64,000 nt of DNA, from contig NZ_JANCPR020000047.1 in the NCBI RefSeq assembly GCF_028657195.3, positions 1-64,000 on the forward strand, in the 5' to 3' direction. Of this stretch, positions 54,489 through 63,309 are shown piece after piece. The first letter of the stretch is position 1. Each line of letters starts with the position of its first letter. The notes below the pieces were generated by a model that worked only from the letters and a program-made list of their open reading frames with translations, was not told the origin of the DNA and ran no database searches. Source of the DNA: Streptomyces iconiensis (lineage in GTDB: Bacteria > Actinomycetota > Actinomycetes > Streptomycetales > Streptomycetaceae). The position numbers were made by a program, and so were the translations under genes.

Positions 54489-55706
54489 ATGCGGGTGCTC
54501 TTCAACACCTCTGGCTGGCCCACCCATCTCTACATGGTCGCGTCGCTGGCCCAGGCGTTCAGGACCGCGGGCCACGAGATCCGTGTCGCGGGCCCGCCCA
54601 TGGGCCGGTCCGCCGTTCTCGCCGCCGGATTGCCGTTCGTCGAGGTCGGCCGGGACGTCGACTTCATCGAGATCCGCCGCCGGGTGCTGCCCTACGAGGC
54701 GCAGTGGGAGGAGGTGGGCTACACCGAGGACGAGCACGACGCCGGACCGTGGCTGGAAGAGGCGCGCCGGCTGTCCGGCATCGGGGACGTGCTGTCGGGA
54801 TGGCAGGAGACGGCGTTCACGCCCACCGCCGACCTGGTGGCATTCGCCCGCGCGTGGCAGCCGGAGCTGATCGTCACGGACGACATGTCCCTGAGCGCGC
54901 TGGTGGCCGGGCACGTGACCGGGGTGCCCGTGGTGCGGCACCTGCTGGCCACCGACGTCATCGGCTCGGTCGAGGCCGAGGACCTCTTCCTGGAGGAGAT
55001 CCCGGGCTTCGCCGAGCACTGCGCGGTGTACGGGATGGAGCTGAGCGGCGACCCCGCCGCCGCGACGGTCGATCCGTCCCCGCCGAGCATGCAGCCGCCG
55101 GCCGGCCCGCGGCGGCACGCGATGCGCTGGGTGCCCTACAACGGGCCGGGATCCGCCCCCGACTGGCTGCTGGAGCCGCCCTCCCGGCCGCGGGTGTGCG
55201 TGACCTGGGGGACCTCCACGGTGTGGTCGGCGGGCCGCCGGCACTTCCTGGTCTCCGACATCCTGGAGGTGCTCGCCGGATTCGACGCCGAGATCGTGGT
55301 CACGGTGGGCAGCGGTCAGCGGGAGATGCTCGGCCTCGGCCAGGTGGGCGCGAACGTCCGGGTGCTCGAATCGATGCCCCTGCACTTCCTGATGCCGAGC
55401 TGCGACCTGGTCATCCACCAGGGCGGCTCGTCCACGATGCTGACGGCCGCCTACTACGGAGTCCGTCAGCTCGCCGTCCCCTACCTGCCGGAGCAGGTGG
55501 CCGACGCGCGCTCGCACGCGTCCACGGGCGCGGGCCTGTGGCTGTTCGGCACCGACGAGGCCGACCGCCACTCCGTGCACGCCAGTGTGGACGCGCTGCT
55601 CCACGACCCGCAGTTCCGGGAGGCGGCGGACCGCCTGCGCCGTGAGATCGCCACGCAGCCGTCGCCCGCCGAGACGGTACGGACCCTGGAACGGCTGGCG
55701 GCCTGA
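54489..55706 (+). CDS. DUF1205-type glycosyltransferase (GT 3)
   Basis: 405 aa from ATG 54489, behind AGGAGGGAAG. It starts MRVLFNTSGWPTHLYMVASL. MRWVPYNGPGSAPDWLLEPP and RVCVTWGTSTVWSAGRRHFL are in the middle. The donor site is MPSCDLVIHQGGSSTMLTAA then YYGVRQLAVPYLPEQVADAR. It is close in sequence and length to GT 2 and GT 4. It begins an operon with the O-methyltransferase and chain-length factor. Confidence 0.92.
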   Translation: MRVLFNTSGWPTHLYMVASLAQAFRTAGHEIRVAGPPMGRSAVLAAGLPFVEVGRDVDFIEIRRRVLPYEAQWEEVGYTEDEHDAGPWLEEARRLSGIGDVLSGWQETAFTPTADLVAFARAWQPELIVTDDMSLSALVAGHVTGVPVVRHLLATDVIGSVEAEDLFLEEIPGFAEHCAVYGMELSGDPAAATVDPSPPSMQPPAGPRRHAMRWVPYNGPGSAPDWLLEPPSRPRVCVTWGTSTVWSAGRRHFLVSDILEVLAGFDAEIVVTVGSGQREMLGLGQVGANVRVLESMPLHFLMPSCDLVIHQGGSSTMLTAAYYGVRQLAVPYLPEQVADARSHASTGAGLWLFGTDEADRHSVHASVDALLHDPQFREAADRLRREIATQPSPAETVRTLERLAA

Positions 55707-55766
55707 CCGCCGTACGGAAATCAACCGGGCAGCACCGAACGGGCAGCACCCCAGGGAGGGAGAGGG

Positions 55767-56792
55767 ATGGACGCGAACAGTCCGCTTCCGGCAGCGCGTT
55801 GGATCAACGAGGTGAACACCGCCTACTGCCGGTCCAAGGTCCTGCACAGCGCGGTGGAGGTGGGGGTGTTCCCGCTGCTGGCGGACGGCCCCGCGACCGC
55901 CGGCCAGATCATCGAGTCGCTGGGCCTGCACCCGGACCTGGCCCACGACTTCCTCGACGTCCTCGCGGCCCTCGGCTTCCTCGAACGGGCCGACGGGACG
56001 TACCGCAACACCGCCGCCACAACGCTGCTGCTCCCCGGGGGGGAGGTGTACCTCGGCGGCAGCGTCACGAGCCACGGCCGCATCCACTACGACGCGTGGG
56101 GCCGTCTGACCGACGCGCTCCACGACGGTGCGGCGAAGTCCGGCGCCGTGGCGGGCCCGGACGCGTTCGCCCGGACCTACGGCGATCCCAAGCACCTGCG
56201 TCGCTTCATGGCCCACATGGATGCGTTCAACTTCTTCGTCAACCACGAACTCGCCCGCCACATCGAGTGGGACCGCTACACCTCGTTCGTGGACGTGGGG
56301 GGTGCGCGCGGCAATACGGCGGCCCATCTGGTGTGCGCCCACCCGCACCTGCGCGGCACGGTCCTCGACCTGCCCGCGGTCGAGCCGCTGTTCACCGAGC
56401 ACATGGCGGCCCACGGCACCACCGGCGCGGTGACCTTCCAGGCCGGGGACTTCCACCACGACCCGCCGGTGCCCGCGGACGTGGCGCTACTCGTCCACGT
56501 ACTGCACGACTGGCCGGTGGCCGACCGGCGGCGGCTGGTGACGCGGGCGTGCGAAGCGGTGCTCCCGGGCGGCACAGTGGTGATCGTCGACGCGCTGCTC
56601 GACGAGGACCGCGCCGATCCCGACGCCCTGGTGCAGAGCCTGCGGTGCCGGCTCATCCGCGACGGTGGTTCGGAGTACACGGTGTCCGACTGCGAGGACT
56701 GGCTACGGGCCTGCGGATTCCGCGTGCACCGCGTCCGGCGCGTCGAGACCGTGACCCGTGACGCGGTCGTCGTCGCGGTGCGCGACTCATGA
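55767..56792 (+). CDS. SAM-dependent O-methyltransferase (DnrK/TcmN type)
   Basis: 341-aa methyltransferase. A helical dimerisation domain (AVEVGVFPLLADGPATAGQI) is followed by the Rossmann domain: FVDVGGARGNTAAHLVCAHP, GTVLDLPAVEPLF, VTFQAGDFHHDPPVPADVAL and VHVLHDWPVADRRRLVTRA with the catalytic-type His-Asp. GGARGN replaces the usual GGGxGx loop, a conservative change. It probably methylates a hydroxyl on the polyketide or a sugar. Stop and next start overlap (ATGA), coupling it to the chain-length factor. Confidence 0.88.
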   Translation: MDANSPLPAARWINEVNTAYCRSKVLHSAVEVGVFPLLADGPATAGQIIESLGLHPDLAHDFLDVLAALGFLERADGTYRNTAATTLLLPGGEVYLGGSVTSHGRIHYDAWGRLTDALHDGAAKSGAVAGPDAFARTYGDPKHLRRFMAHMDAFNFFVNHELARHIEWDRYTSFVDVGGARGNTAAHLVCAHPHLRGTVLDLPAVEPLFTEHMAAHGTTGAVTFQAGDFHHDPPVPADVALLVHVLHDWPVADRRRLVTRACEAVLPGGTVVIVDALLDEDRADPDALVQSLRCRLIRDGGSEYTVSDCEDWLRACGFRVHRVRRVETVTRDAVVVAVRDS

Positions 56793-58048
56793 CATCCCGG
56801 ACTCCCCGGCACTCTCCCGCCACGCCCGTCGCGGACGACCGGTGGGCGCTCGCCCCGCTGGTGACGGGCATGGGCATCGTCGCGCCCAACGGGCTCGGAC
56901 TTGAGGCGTACTGGTCGGCGACGCTGCGCGGCCGCGGCGGCATCGACGACGTCTCCCTGTTCGACGCCGCCGGCTACCCGGCGACGCTCGCTGGCGAGGT
57001 CTCCGGGTTCGACGCTGCCGTTCATCTGCCGGGGCGGCTGCTGGCCCAGACCGACCGGATGACGCGGCTCGCGCTGGTCGCGGCCGAGCAGGCGCTGGCC
57101 GACGCCGGGCTCGGGCCCGAGGAGGCGGCCGGGGACGACAGCGGCGTCGTCACCGCCAGCGCGTCGGGTGGCTTCGAGTTCGGCCAGCGCGAGCTGCAGA
57201 AGCTGTGGAGCAAGGGCAGCCGGCACGTCAGCGCCTACCAGTCCTTCGCCTGGTTCTACGCGGTGAACACCGGTCAGATCTCCATCCGCCACGGCCTGCG
57301 GGGGCCCAGCGGCGGCGTCGTCACCGAGCAGGCCGGCGGGATCGACGCGATCGCCTCGGCCCGCCGGCACCTGCGCAAGGGCGCCCGCCTGATGGTCACC
57401 GGCGGGGTGGACTCGGCGCTGTGCCCGTGGGGCTGGGTGGCTCAGCTCGCCTCCGGCCGCGTCAGCTCCGCCCGTGACCCCCGCGGCGCGTACCTGCCGT
57501 TCGACGCTTCGGCCCGCGGGCACGTACCCGGCGAGGGCGGCGCGATCCTCGTCCTGGAGGACGGGGACTGCGCCCCCCGGAGCCGCCCCTACGGCCGGAT
57601 CATGGGCTACGCTGCCACGTTTGACCCGCCGCACGGCGAGCCGCAGTTGGGCCGGGCCGCCCGGTGCGCGCTGGATGACGCGGGGCTCCTGCCCGGCGAC
57701 GTGGACGTGGTCTTCGCCGACGCCGCCGGAACCGCGGAGCTCGACCGGGCGGAGGCCGCAGCGATTGCCGAGGTCTTCGGCGCGTACAGCGTGCCCGTGA
57801 CGGCGCCCAAGACGATGACGGGGCGGCTCAGTTCCGGGGGCGCCGCGCTGGACGTCGCCACCGCCCTGCTGGCCCTCCGGGACCAGGTGATCCCGCCCAC
57901 GACGAACGTCACCCGCCCCGCCCCGGGCCTCGCCCTCGACCTCGTGCTCGACGAGCCCCGGGAGGCGCCCCTGCGCCGCGCCCTGGTGCTCTCCAGGGGG
58001 CACGGCGGCTTCAACGCGGCCATGGCCCTCGGCCCCGCGCCCCGATAG
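56789..58048 (+). CDS. Type II polyketide chain-length factor (KS-beta)
   Basis: 419-aa partner of the ketosynthase in a type II PKS, setting polyketide chain length. It has the ketosynthase fold (PLVTGMGIVAPNGLGLEAYW, QTDRMTRLALVAAEQALADA, PFDASARGHVPGEGGAILVL, APKTMTGRLSSGGAALDVAT). The active-site Cys is Gln181 in SGGVVTEQAGGIDAI, the diagnostic chain-length-factor change. Normally it directly follows KS-alpha and precedes the ACP. Here it follows an O-methyltransferase (ATGA overlap) and is followed by a terminator and an IS element. KS-alpha and ACP must lie outside the window or be missing. Confidence 0.93.
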   Translation: MTSRTPRHSPATPVADDRWALAPLVTGMGIVAPNGLGLEAYWSATLRGRGGIDDVSLFDAAGYPATLAGEVSGFDAAVHLPGRLLAQTDRMTRLALVAAEQALADAGLGPEEAAGDDSGVVTASASGGFEFGQRELQKLWSKGSRHVSAYQSFAWFYAVNTGQISIRHGLRGPSGGVVTEQAGGIDAIASARRHLRKGARLMVTGGVDSALCPWGWVAQLASGRVSSARDPRGAYLPFDASARGHVPGEGGAILVLEDGDCAPRSRPYGRIMGYAATFDPPHGEPQLGRAARCALDDAGLLPGDVDVVFADAAGTAELDRAEAAAIAEVFGAYSVPVTAPKTMTGRLSSGGAALDVATALLALRDQVIPPTTNVTRPAPGLALDLVLDEPREAPLRRALVLSRGHGGFNAAMALGPAPR

Positions 58049-58059
58049 GGCGCGGGGCC
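58031..58059 (+). terminator. Hairpin terminator at the chain-length-factor stop
   Basis: GGCCCCGCGCCC (58031-58042), loop CGATA, then the exact complement GGGCGCGGGGCC (58048-58059). The stop codon TAG lies in the loop. It ends the GT 3 / methyltransferase / chain-length-factor operon. Confidence 0.75.
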
Positions 58060-58163
58060 GTGTTCCTTCATGCGGCTCCGCCGCGTGGGGGTACCCCTTG
58101 CTCGGAGGGCTTGGGGGAGCACGGACAGGGGCTCCCCCTGCCCAGCAAGTGCCGGTCAGCTCC

Positions 58164-59169
58164 TAGGACTTGTCCGGCCGATCATGTGACTACTCCGTTG
58201 TCGTGTCGTTGATGTGGGCATGGGGCGGGGCGATCTGACAGATGCCGAGTGGGAGCGGCTGCGGCCGTTCCTGCCGGTCAGCAACAGGCGTTGTGGCAGG
58301 TGGCGAGACCACCGGCAGGTGATCGACGGGATTTTGCACCGGGTACGGACCGGCGTTCAGTGGCGTGACCTGCCTGAACGATTCGGCCCGTGGAAGACGG
58401 TCTACGAACGCCACCGCCTGTGGTCGGCCGACGGCACCTGGGAGCGGCTGCTCCAGCAGGTTCAGGCCGCAGCTGACGCGGCGGGTGAGATCGACTGGGA
58501 CGTCTCGGTCGACTCCACCATCGTGCGGGCTCATCAGCACGCGGCCGGCGCCCGCACCGAACCACCGCCGGCGCCCGCCTCAAAGGGGGATGCAGCGGCA
58601 GAACACCAGGACGAGAGGCCGTGGCAGAGCCTCCTCGCCCGCCTGGTGGAGGTGGTGCAGGAGGTGAGGGCCTGGGCCGCTCGCGCGGCGGGTTCATCAC
58701 CAAGCTCCACCTGAGGGCGGACGGCCGCTGCCGCCCGCTGTCCCTGATCGTCACCCCGGGACGGCGGGCGGACTGCACCCAGTTCAAGCCGGTGCTGGAG
58801 AAGATCCGTGTCCCGCGGACCGGGCCGGGCAGGCCGCGCAGGAAGCCTGACAGCGTCGCGGCGGACAAGGCCTACAGCAACGGTCCCTGCCGCGACTACC
58901 TGCGACAACGTGGTATCCGGCACACCATCCCGGAGAAGACCGACAGCCAGGCTGCCCGCCGGCGCAAGGGCTCACGCGGCGGGCGGCCACCGGGCTTCGA
59001 CGAAGAGCGGTACAAGAAACGCAACACCGTCGAACGGGCCATCAACAGGCTCAAACACGCCAGAGCCGTGGCCACCCGCTATGACAAGCGCGGCTACGTC
59101 TTCCTCGGCACCGCGACCGCCGCAGCCCTCGTCATCTGGCTTCGCGCATGATCGACCGGACAAGTCCTA
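58164..59169 (+). mobile_element. IS5-family insertion sequence
   Basis: TAGGACTTGTCCGG at 58164-58177, extended with one mismatch to CGATCATG, matches the reverse complement of the right end (about 59148-59169). Both ends border a TA, the usual IS5-subgroup duplication. The element is about 1.0 kb. Its right edge supplies part of the stop codon region of GT 4. Confidence 0.85.
58214..59151 (+). CDS. IS5-family transposase in two overlapping frames
   Basis: The first frame (58214-58714) has DLTDAEWERLRPFLPVSNRR, RVRTGVQWRDLPERFGPWKT and DVSVDSTIVRAHQHAAGAR (first Asp). The second frame (productive from about 58640 to 59151) has GLGRSRGGFITKLHLRADGR, SVAADKAYSNGPCRDYL (second Asp) and RNTVERAINRLKHARAVATR (catalytic Glu box). 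The overlap is the place where this subgroup uses programmed frameshifting, so the transposase is probably functional. Confidence 0.88.
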
Positions 59170-60339
59170 AGCGGCGAGCCCCGTGAGGGAACGTACGACC
59201 TGGGCGGGGGTGGGCTGCTCCTGGATCTCCCGGAGCAGCCGCTCGGCTGCCTCCCGGTAGCGCGGCTGTGCCAGCAGGGCGGCGCAGCCGTCGCGGACGG
59301 CATCGGCCGCCGCCTCGTCCTGGGGAATGCAGCGGCCCGCCCCGGTCGCCTCGTGGGCCCGCGCGTCGTCGACCTCGGCGGCCATGGTCGGGACGGACAT
59401 CTGGGGGATCCCGTGCCACGCGGCGGTCAGGATCGTGGAGGAGCCGCCCTGATGGACGATCAGGTCGCAGGTGGGGAGCAGGAGATCGAGCGGCAGGGAC
59501 TCGACCACCTTGACGTGCGGCCCGACGCCCCGCATCGCCTCGCGCTGGCCCGGCGCGACGGCCGCGACGACCTCCACGTCGAGGTCCTTGAGGGCATCGG
59601 CCACCTGGGGCGCCAGGAACTCGTCCTTGCCCGCCGACCCCCAGGTGACGCAGACGCGTGGGCGTTCCGGCGGGTCCAGCAGCCACCCGGGCGCCGCACC
59701 GGGGCCGTTGTAGGGGACGAAGCGCATCTGGAGCCGGTCCGGGCCCGGCGGGAGCTGCATGCTCGGGGGCATCGGATCGACGGTGCGGTGCGCCGGGTCT
59801 CCTTCGAAGCGCGCGCCGAAGCGCGCGAAGTGCTCGGCGAACCCGGGCAGCGCGCCGAGCATGACCTCGCTCTCGGTGGAGCCCAGGACGTCGGTGGACA
59901 GTAGCTGCCGTACGGCCGGTACGCCCAGGACGTGCGCGGCGACCAGGCCCCCGGCCGGGACCGGGTCGGTGACGATCAGTTCGGGGCGCCAGGACCGGGC
60001 GAAGCCGACGATGTCCTCGGTCCCGGCGAAGGCGACCTCCTGCCACGCGGCGATCATGTCTTCGGCGCCCTGTCGCGCCATCAGTTCAGCGGCCTGCTCC
60101 GCGGATTCCGGGGCGGCGTGCCCGGCGTCCTCGTGCGGCTGGATCCTGCGGCGGATCTCCATGTAGTCGATGTCGGGGCCGAGGGCCACAGCGGGCAGGC
60201 CGGCGCCGCAGACGGCGGGGACACCGGACGGCGTGCAGCCCACCAGCAGTTCGTGCCCCGCGGCACGGAACGCCCAGGCCAGCGGGGCCATCATGTAGAA
60301 GTGGGTGGGCCAGCCTGAGGTGATGAACAGAACTCGCAC
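59167..60339 (-). CDS. DUF1205-type glycosyltransferase (GT 4)
   Basis: 390 aa from GTG 60339, behind AAAGGA. It starts MRVLFITSGWPTHFYMMAPL. MRFVPYNGPGAAPGWLLDPP and RVCVTWGSAGKDEFLAPQVA are in the middle. The donor site is LPTCDLIVHQGGSSTILTAA then WHGIPQMSVPTMAAEVDDAR. It is a close paralogue of GT 2 and GT 3. It is the last gene of the minus-strand operon with the monooxygenase, cyclase and SnoaL-like genes. Its stop codon touches the IS5 right end. Confidence 0.92.
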   Translation of the reverse strand: MRVLFITSGWPTHFYMMAPLAWAFRAAGHELLVGCTPSGVPAVCGAGLPAVALGPDIDYMEIRRRIQPHEDAGHAAPESAEQAAELMARQGAEDMIAAWQEVAFAGTEDIVGFARSWRPELIVTDPVPAGGLVAAHVLGVPAVRQLLSTDVLGSTESEVMLGALPGFAEHFARFGARFEGDPAHRTVDPMPPSMQLPPGPDRLQMRFVPYNGPGAAPGWLLDPPERPRVCVTWGSAGKDEFLAPQVADALKDLDVEVVAAVAPGQREAMRGVGPHVKVVESLPLDLLLPTCDLIVHQGGSSTILTAAWHGIPQMSVPTMAAEVDDARAHEATGAGRCIPQDEAAADAVRDGCAALLAQPRYREAAERLLREIQEQPTPAQVVRSLTGLAA

Positions 60340-60420
60340 GGGGGTCCTTTCCCTTGGCGGTGAGGTGGGGAGGCCGAGTGCGGGGAGGGCGAGGGGACGG
60401 CGGCGTCCCCTCGCGCTGGT

Positions 60421-60864
60421 TCAGGGGAGGTCGTCACGGGTGACCGCCCGTTCGCGCACCAGCCAGCGCCCGTCGGCGCGCACCAGCGTGTCCTCGCAGA
60501 CGCAGCTCCGGTGCAGCCGCGGCTCGCTGTTCCGGGGCGTCGCGATCACCAGCGCGTAGCAACTGGCCCGCACGGCCGCCGGGTCCGGCAGCCGGTCCAC
60601 GCTGAGCATTCCGTGCCAGTGCCGGTGGACCTCGCCCCGTTCGGCCAGGTCGCGCGCGGCGCGGCGCACCGCGGAGGCAAGGGCGTCCCTGCCGCGCAGC
60701 GGCTGCGGCAGGCCGGGCAGCGCCATCCGGGCGTCCTCGGTGAAGGTGAGGGACCACTCCTCGGCCGCCCCGTTGTCGAGGCAGCGCATCTGGCGGGCGT
60801 AGAAGTCCTGGATCCCGCTGTAGAGAGTGGGGAAGGCGTCGGGGTCAGCGGACGGACTCGGCAT
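60421..60864 (-). CDS. SnoaL/NTF2-like protein
   Basis: 147-aa cone-fold protein. PTLYSGIQDFYARQMRCLDN is followed by AEEWSLTFTEDARMALPGLP and LRGRDALASAVRRAA. HRHWHGMLSVDRLPDPAAVR and CEDTLVRADGRWLVRERAVT complete the fold. It is the type also used as aromatic polyketide cyclases, hydroxylases or small dioxygenase-like subunits (SnoaL_4). A catalytic Asp/His pattern is not certain. Its start overlaps the cyclase stop by 20 bp. A role in ring closure or hydroxylation of the polyketide is likely. Confidence 0.78.
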   Translation of the reverse strand: MPSPSADPDAFPTLYSGIQDFYARQMRCLDNGAAEEWSLTFTEDARMALPGLPQPLRGRDALASAVRRAARDLAERGEVHRHWHGMLSVDRLPDPAAVRASCYALVIATPRNSEPRLHRSCVCEDTLVRADGRWLVRERAVTRDDLP

Positions 60865-61684
60865 GGCCGGCCCCCTCTCCGTGCGCGGAGCTGCCCTCGT
60901 GGCCTTCGTGGTCCTCGGGTACGAGCGCGAGGGCCCGGCACCAGCCCGCGCCCGCCCCGGCGATCTTCACGGGAGGGCAGCAAACCGTGAACCCGACGGA
61001 CCCGGGCAGGGCCGAGAGATTGGCCAGCCGCTCGATCTGGCAGTACTCGCGGTCACGGCCGGCGAAGTGGGCGGGCCACAGCACGCCGTGGTCCCCGGTC
61101 GTGTGGAAGCGCTCGATGATGTCGGTGAAGGGCGCGTCGAGGCTGAAGGCGTCGGTTCCGATGACCCGCACGCCCAGGTCGAGGAGCAGGGCGGTGGCCG
61201 AGGCGTCGAGCCCCACGAAGTCAGTGAAATAGCGCCGGTCGCCCGCCCAGCGGGAAGCTCCGGTGCGCAGCAGGACGATGTCGAGCGGGGCCGGGGTGCG
61301 GCCGATGCGGGAGAACTCGCCCTCCAAGTGCGCGGCGTCGGCGGTACTGCCGGCGACGCCGGTGAGGTCGAGGAGCACGCCGGGCCGGTAGAACCAGTCC
61401 AGGGGCATCTGGTCGATCGTCCGGGGCGTTCCGTAGCTGCCGACGGAGCCGTAGTGCGCGGGGGCGTCGACGTGAGTTCCGCTGTGCGTGCTGAGTTCGA
61501 GGATGTCGATGGACAGGAACTCGCCGCCCGGGAGGTGCGCGGGGTCGAAGTCGAGGCCGAACTTCTCACGCATCTCCTCACTCATGTGCCGGGCGCCCTC
61601 GGCGTGGGAGATCACCCGGTGCTCGACGGGGTGCGGCTCCCAGCCGGCGGCGTCCACCGGGGTCGAGAGATCGACGATTCGCAC
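60845..61684 (-). CDS. PF04199 cyclase / metal-dependent hydrolase-like
   Basis: 279-aa protein of the kynurenine-formamidase-like cyclase family. It opens with RIVDLSTPVDAAGWEPHPVE. ELSTHSGTHVDAPAHYGSVG contains the metal-binding H-S-G-T-H-V-D-A-P motif, and MPLDWFYRPGVLLDLTGVAG and GTDAFSLDAPF follow. Homologues in type II clusters (MtmX, OxyN) assist polyketide ring cyclisation. It starts at GTG 61684, with GAGG overlapping the monooxygenase stop, so the genes are co-translated. Confidence 0.88.
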   Translation of the reverse strand: MRIVDLSTPVDAAGWEPHPVEHRVISHAEGARHMSEEMREKFGLDFDPAHLPGGEFLSIDILELSTHSGTHVDAPAHYGSVGSYGTPRTIDQMPLDWFYRPGVLLDLTGVAGSTADAAHLEGEFSRIGRTPAPLDIVLLRTGASRWAGDRRYFTDFVGLDASATALLLDLGVRVIGTDAFSLDAPFTDIIERFHTTGDHGVLWPAHFAGRDREYCQIERLANLSALPGSVGFTVCCPPVKIAGAGAGWCRALALVPEDHEGHEGSSAHGEGAGHAESVR

Positions 61685-61694
61685 GGTGCGGACC

Positions 61695-62927
61695 TCATTT
61701 CCTCTGGTCGGCGACGAACAGTTCGGAGGCGACGCGGACCGGCCGGTTCCCGAACGCGATCCGGCGGGTCATCCTGTGCTGGAGGGGGGTGCGTCCGAGG
61801 ATCCTGGCGATCCGGGGGAAGACCCGCGCGCCGATCCCTCCGACCGAGAGCATGCTTCTGCTCTGGATGCGCTGGATCCTCATGACCGCGACGATGTCCC
61901 GCCGGCGGGCCCGCTCGTACTCCCTCAGGAGCGAGACGGCCTGGTCCGGCGCGCGCAGCGCGCGCATCAGCACCGGGTGCAGCAGGGCGGCGTCCTGGAG
62001 GGCGAGGTTGATGCCCTGGGAGCCGAGCGGACTGAGCGTGTGGGCGCTGTCGCCGAGGAGCACCAGCCCCGGCACGCTCCAGCGCTCGGCTCCGGCGGCG
62101 AAGACATCCAGGAGCGTGAGGTCGCTGAGGCTGGCGAGGTGTGCGTCGATGGCGTCCGCGTAGCCGGGCACCGTCGTGCGGATCTGCCGCTTGACGTGGT
62201 CGATGCCCTGCTCCGCCGCGGCGCGGTAGCCGCGGTGCGGCAGTGTCCAGCCGAGCTGGACGCCGTCCGGATATGAGCCGTAGGCGAGCACGGGGTTGCC
62301 CCGGCCGCGGTAGATCCGCACGCTGGACGGCGGTTCGGGCCCGCTCGGGATCTTGAACCACAGCACATCGAGGTCGAAGAGGTCGAATCTGCGGTTCCGG
62401 ATCCCGGCCAGCCGGCGCACCTTGGAGTGCCGGCCGTCGGCGCCGATCACGCAGTGCGCCCGGATCTCCCCGCGCCCGCCGGCTCCGCCGACCTCCGCGC
62501 CGCGGACGCCGGCCGCCGAACGAAGCAGCCCCTCGACCCGGTGGCCCGACAGATCGGTGAAGCCCTCGTACCGGCGGCAGGCTTCCAGCATCTCGGCCAG
62601 CAGGTGCTGCTGCGGGAGGCTCAGGAGGCAGTTGTACGGCGCCGGCAGGGCCCGGTAGTCCACATCCAGCAGCGGGCGGTCGCCTTCCACGAGTTGGAAG
62701 CGGGAATGCTCCCAGGCGCCTCTCTCCCGGGCGCCGGAGAGCACGCCGAGCTGGTCGAGCACCGCGAGACCGCCCGGCTGGATGACCTCTCCCCGGTATT
62801 CCCGCCGCAGCGACGGAGAACGCTCGACCACGGCGACGCGGGCACCGGAACGCAGCAGAAGCAATGCGAGGGTCATTCCGGCCGGCCCGCTGCCGACAAT
62901 GCAGAAGTCGGTGTCGATGTCAGGCAC
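61695..62927 (-). CDS. FAD-dependent aromatic polyketide monooxygenase
   Basis: 410-aa group A flavin hydroxylase (PHBH fold). FCIVGSGPAGMTLALLLLRS binds the FAD ADP. EYRGEVIQPGGLAVLDQLGV and CVIGADGRHSKVRRLAGIRN (DG motif) are next. VLLGDSAHTLSPLGSQGINL is the GD motif binding the ribityl chain. There is no C-terminal thioredoxin-like domain, so it is of the shorter class. GTG 62927 behind GGAGGAG is preferred to in-frame starts further upstream. It likely hydroxylates the aglycone and heads the four-gene minus-strand operon. Confidence 0.9.
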   Translation of the reverse strand: MPDIDTDFCIVGSGPAGMTLALLLLRSGARVAVVERSPSLRREYRGEVIQPGGLAVLDQLGVLSGARERGAWEHSRFQLVEGDRPLLDVDYRALPAPYNCLLSLPQQHLLAEMLEACRRYEGFTDLSGHRVEGLLRSAAGVRGAEVGGAGGRGEIRAHCVIGADGRHSKVRRLAGIRNRRFDLFDLDVLWFKIPSGPEPPSSVRIYRGRGNPVLAYGSYPDGVQLGWTLPHRGYRAAAEQGIDHVKRQIRTTVPGYADAIDAHLASLSDLTLLDVFAAGAERWSVPGLVLLGDSAHTLSPLGSQGINLALQDAALLHPVLMRALRAPDQAVSLLREYERARRRDIVAVMRIQRIQSRSMLSVGGIGARVFPRIARILGRTPLQHRMTRRIAFGNRPVRVASELFVADQRK

Positions 62928-63309
62928 GGTTCGGCTCCTCCGAAAGGCTGCGGCTGGGCCCCGTGAGGCAGGATCCGGGAGACTCTCACAGGGGGCGCTA
63001 GAGCCTCCGTCCATTCCGGGTTGCCGCACGGGTGACGGCAGGGGTTGCGGCCCGGGCGGGCGACGGTGAGCTGCGCGTACGGGTGCCCACCCGGCGTCCG
63101 GGCGTCGCCGACCAGCGCCATGCAATCCGATTTCGAAACGCCCGTGGAATGGTGACGGGAAACGCAAGCCGCACGGAAGCCGCACGGAATCGGAATGCGC
63201 TTCTCATGGATGCGCCGGAGGAAACGCGTCGGCGAATCCACCGGCGCGGCGCGGCACCTCATCCGGATCGATCAGACCCTTTGTGGTCGGCTGACCTGAG
63301 AGCAGTGAT
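62928..63309. promoter_or_regulatory. Divergent promoter region, monooxygenase operon / aminotransferase
   Basis: 382 bp with no gene seen, between two divergent start codons. It must hold both promoters and is a candidate SARP target. No repeats were resolved. Confidence 0.45.

Noticed and set aside
54306-56459. Upstream extension of the N-methyltransferase frame by over 700 codons
   Set aside because: The extension runs antisense to GT 3 and the O-methyltransferase. The DesVI-like protein begins naturally at 54305 or 54296.
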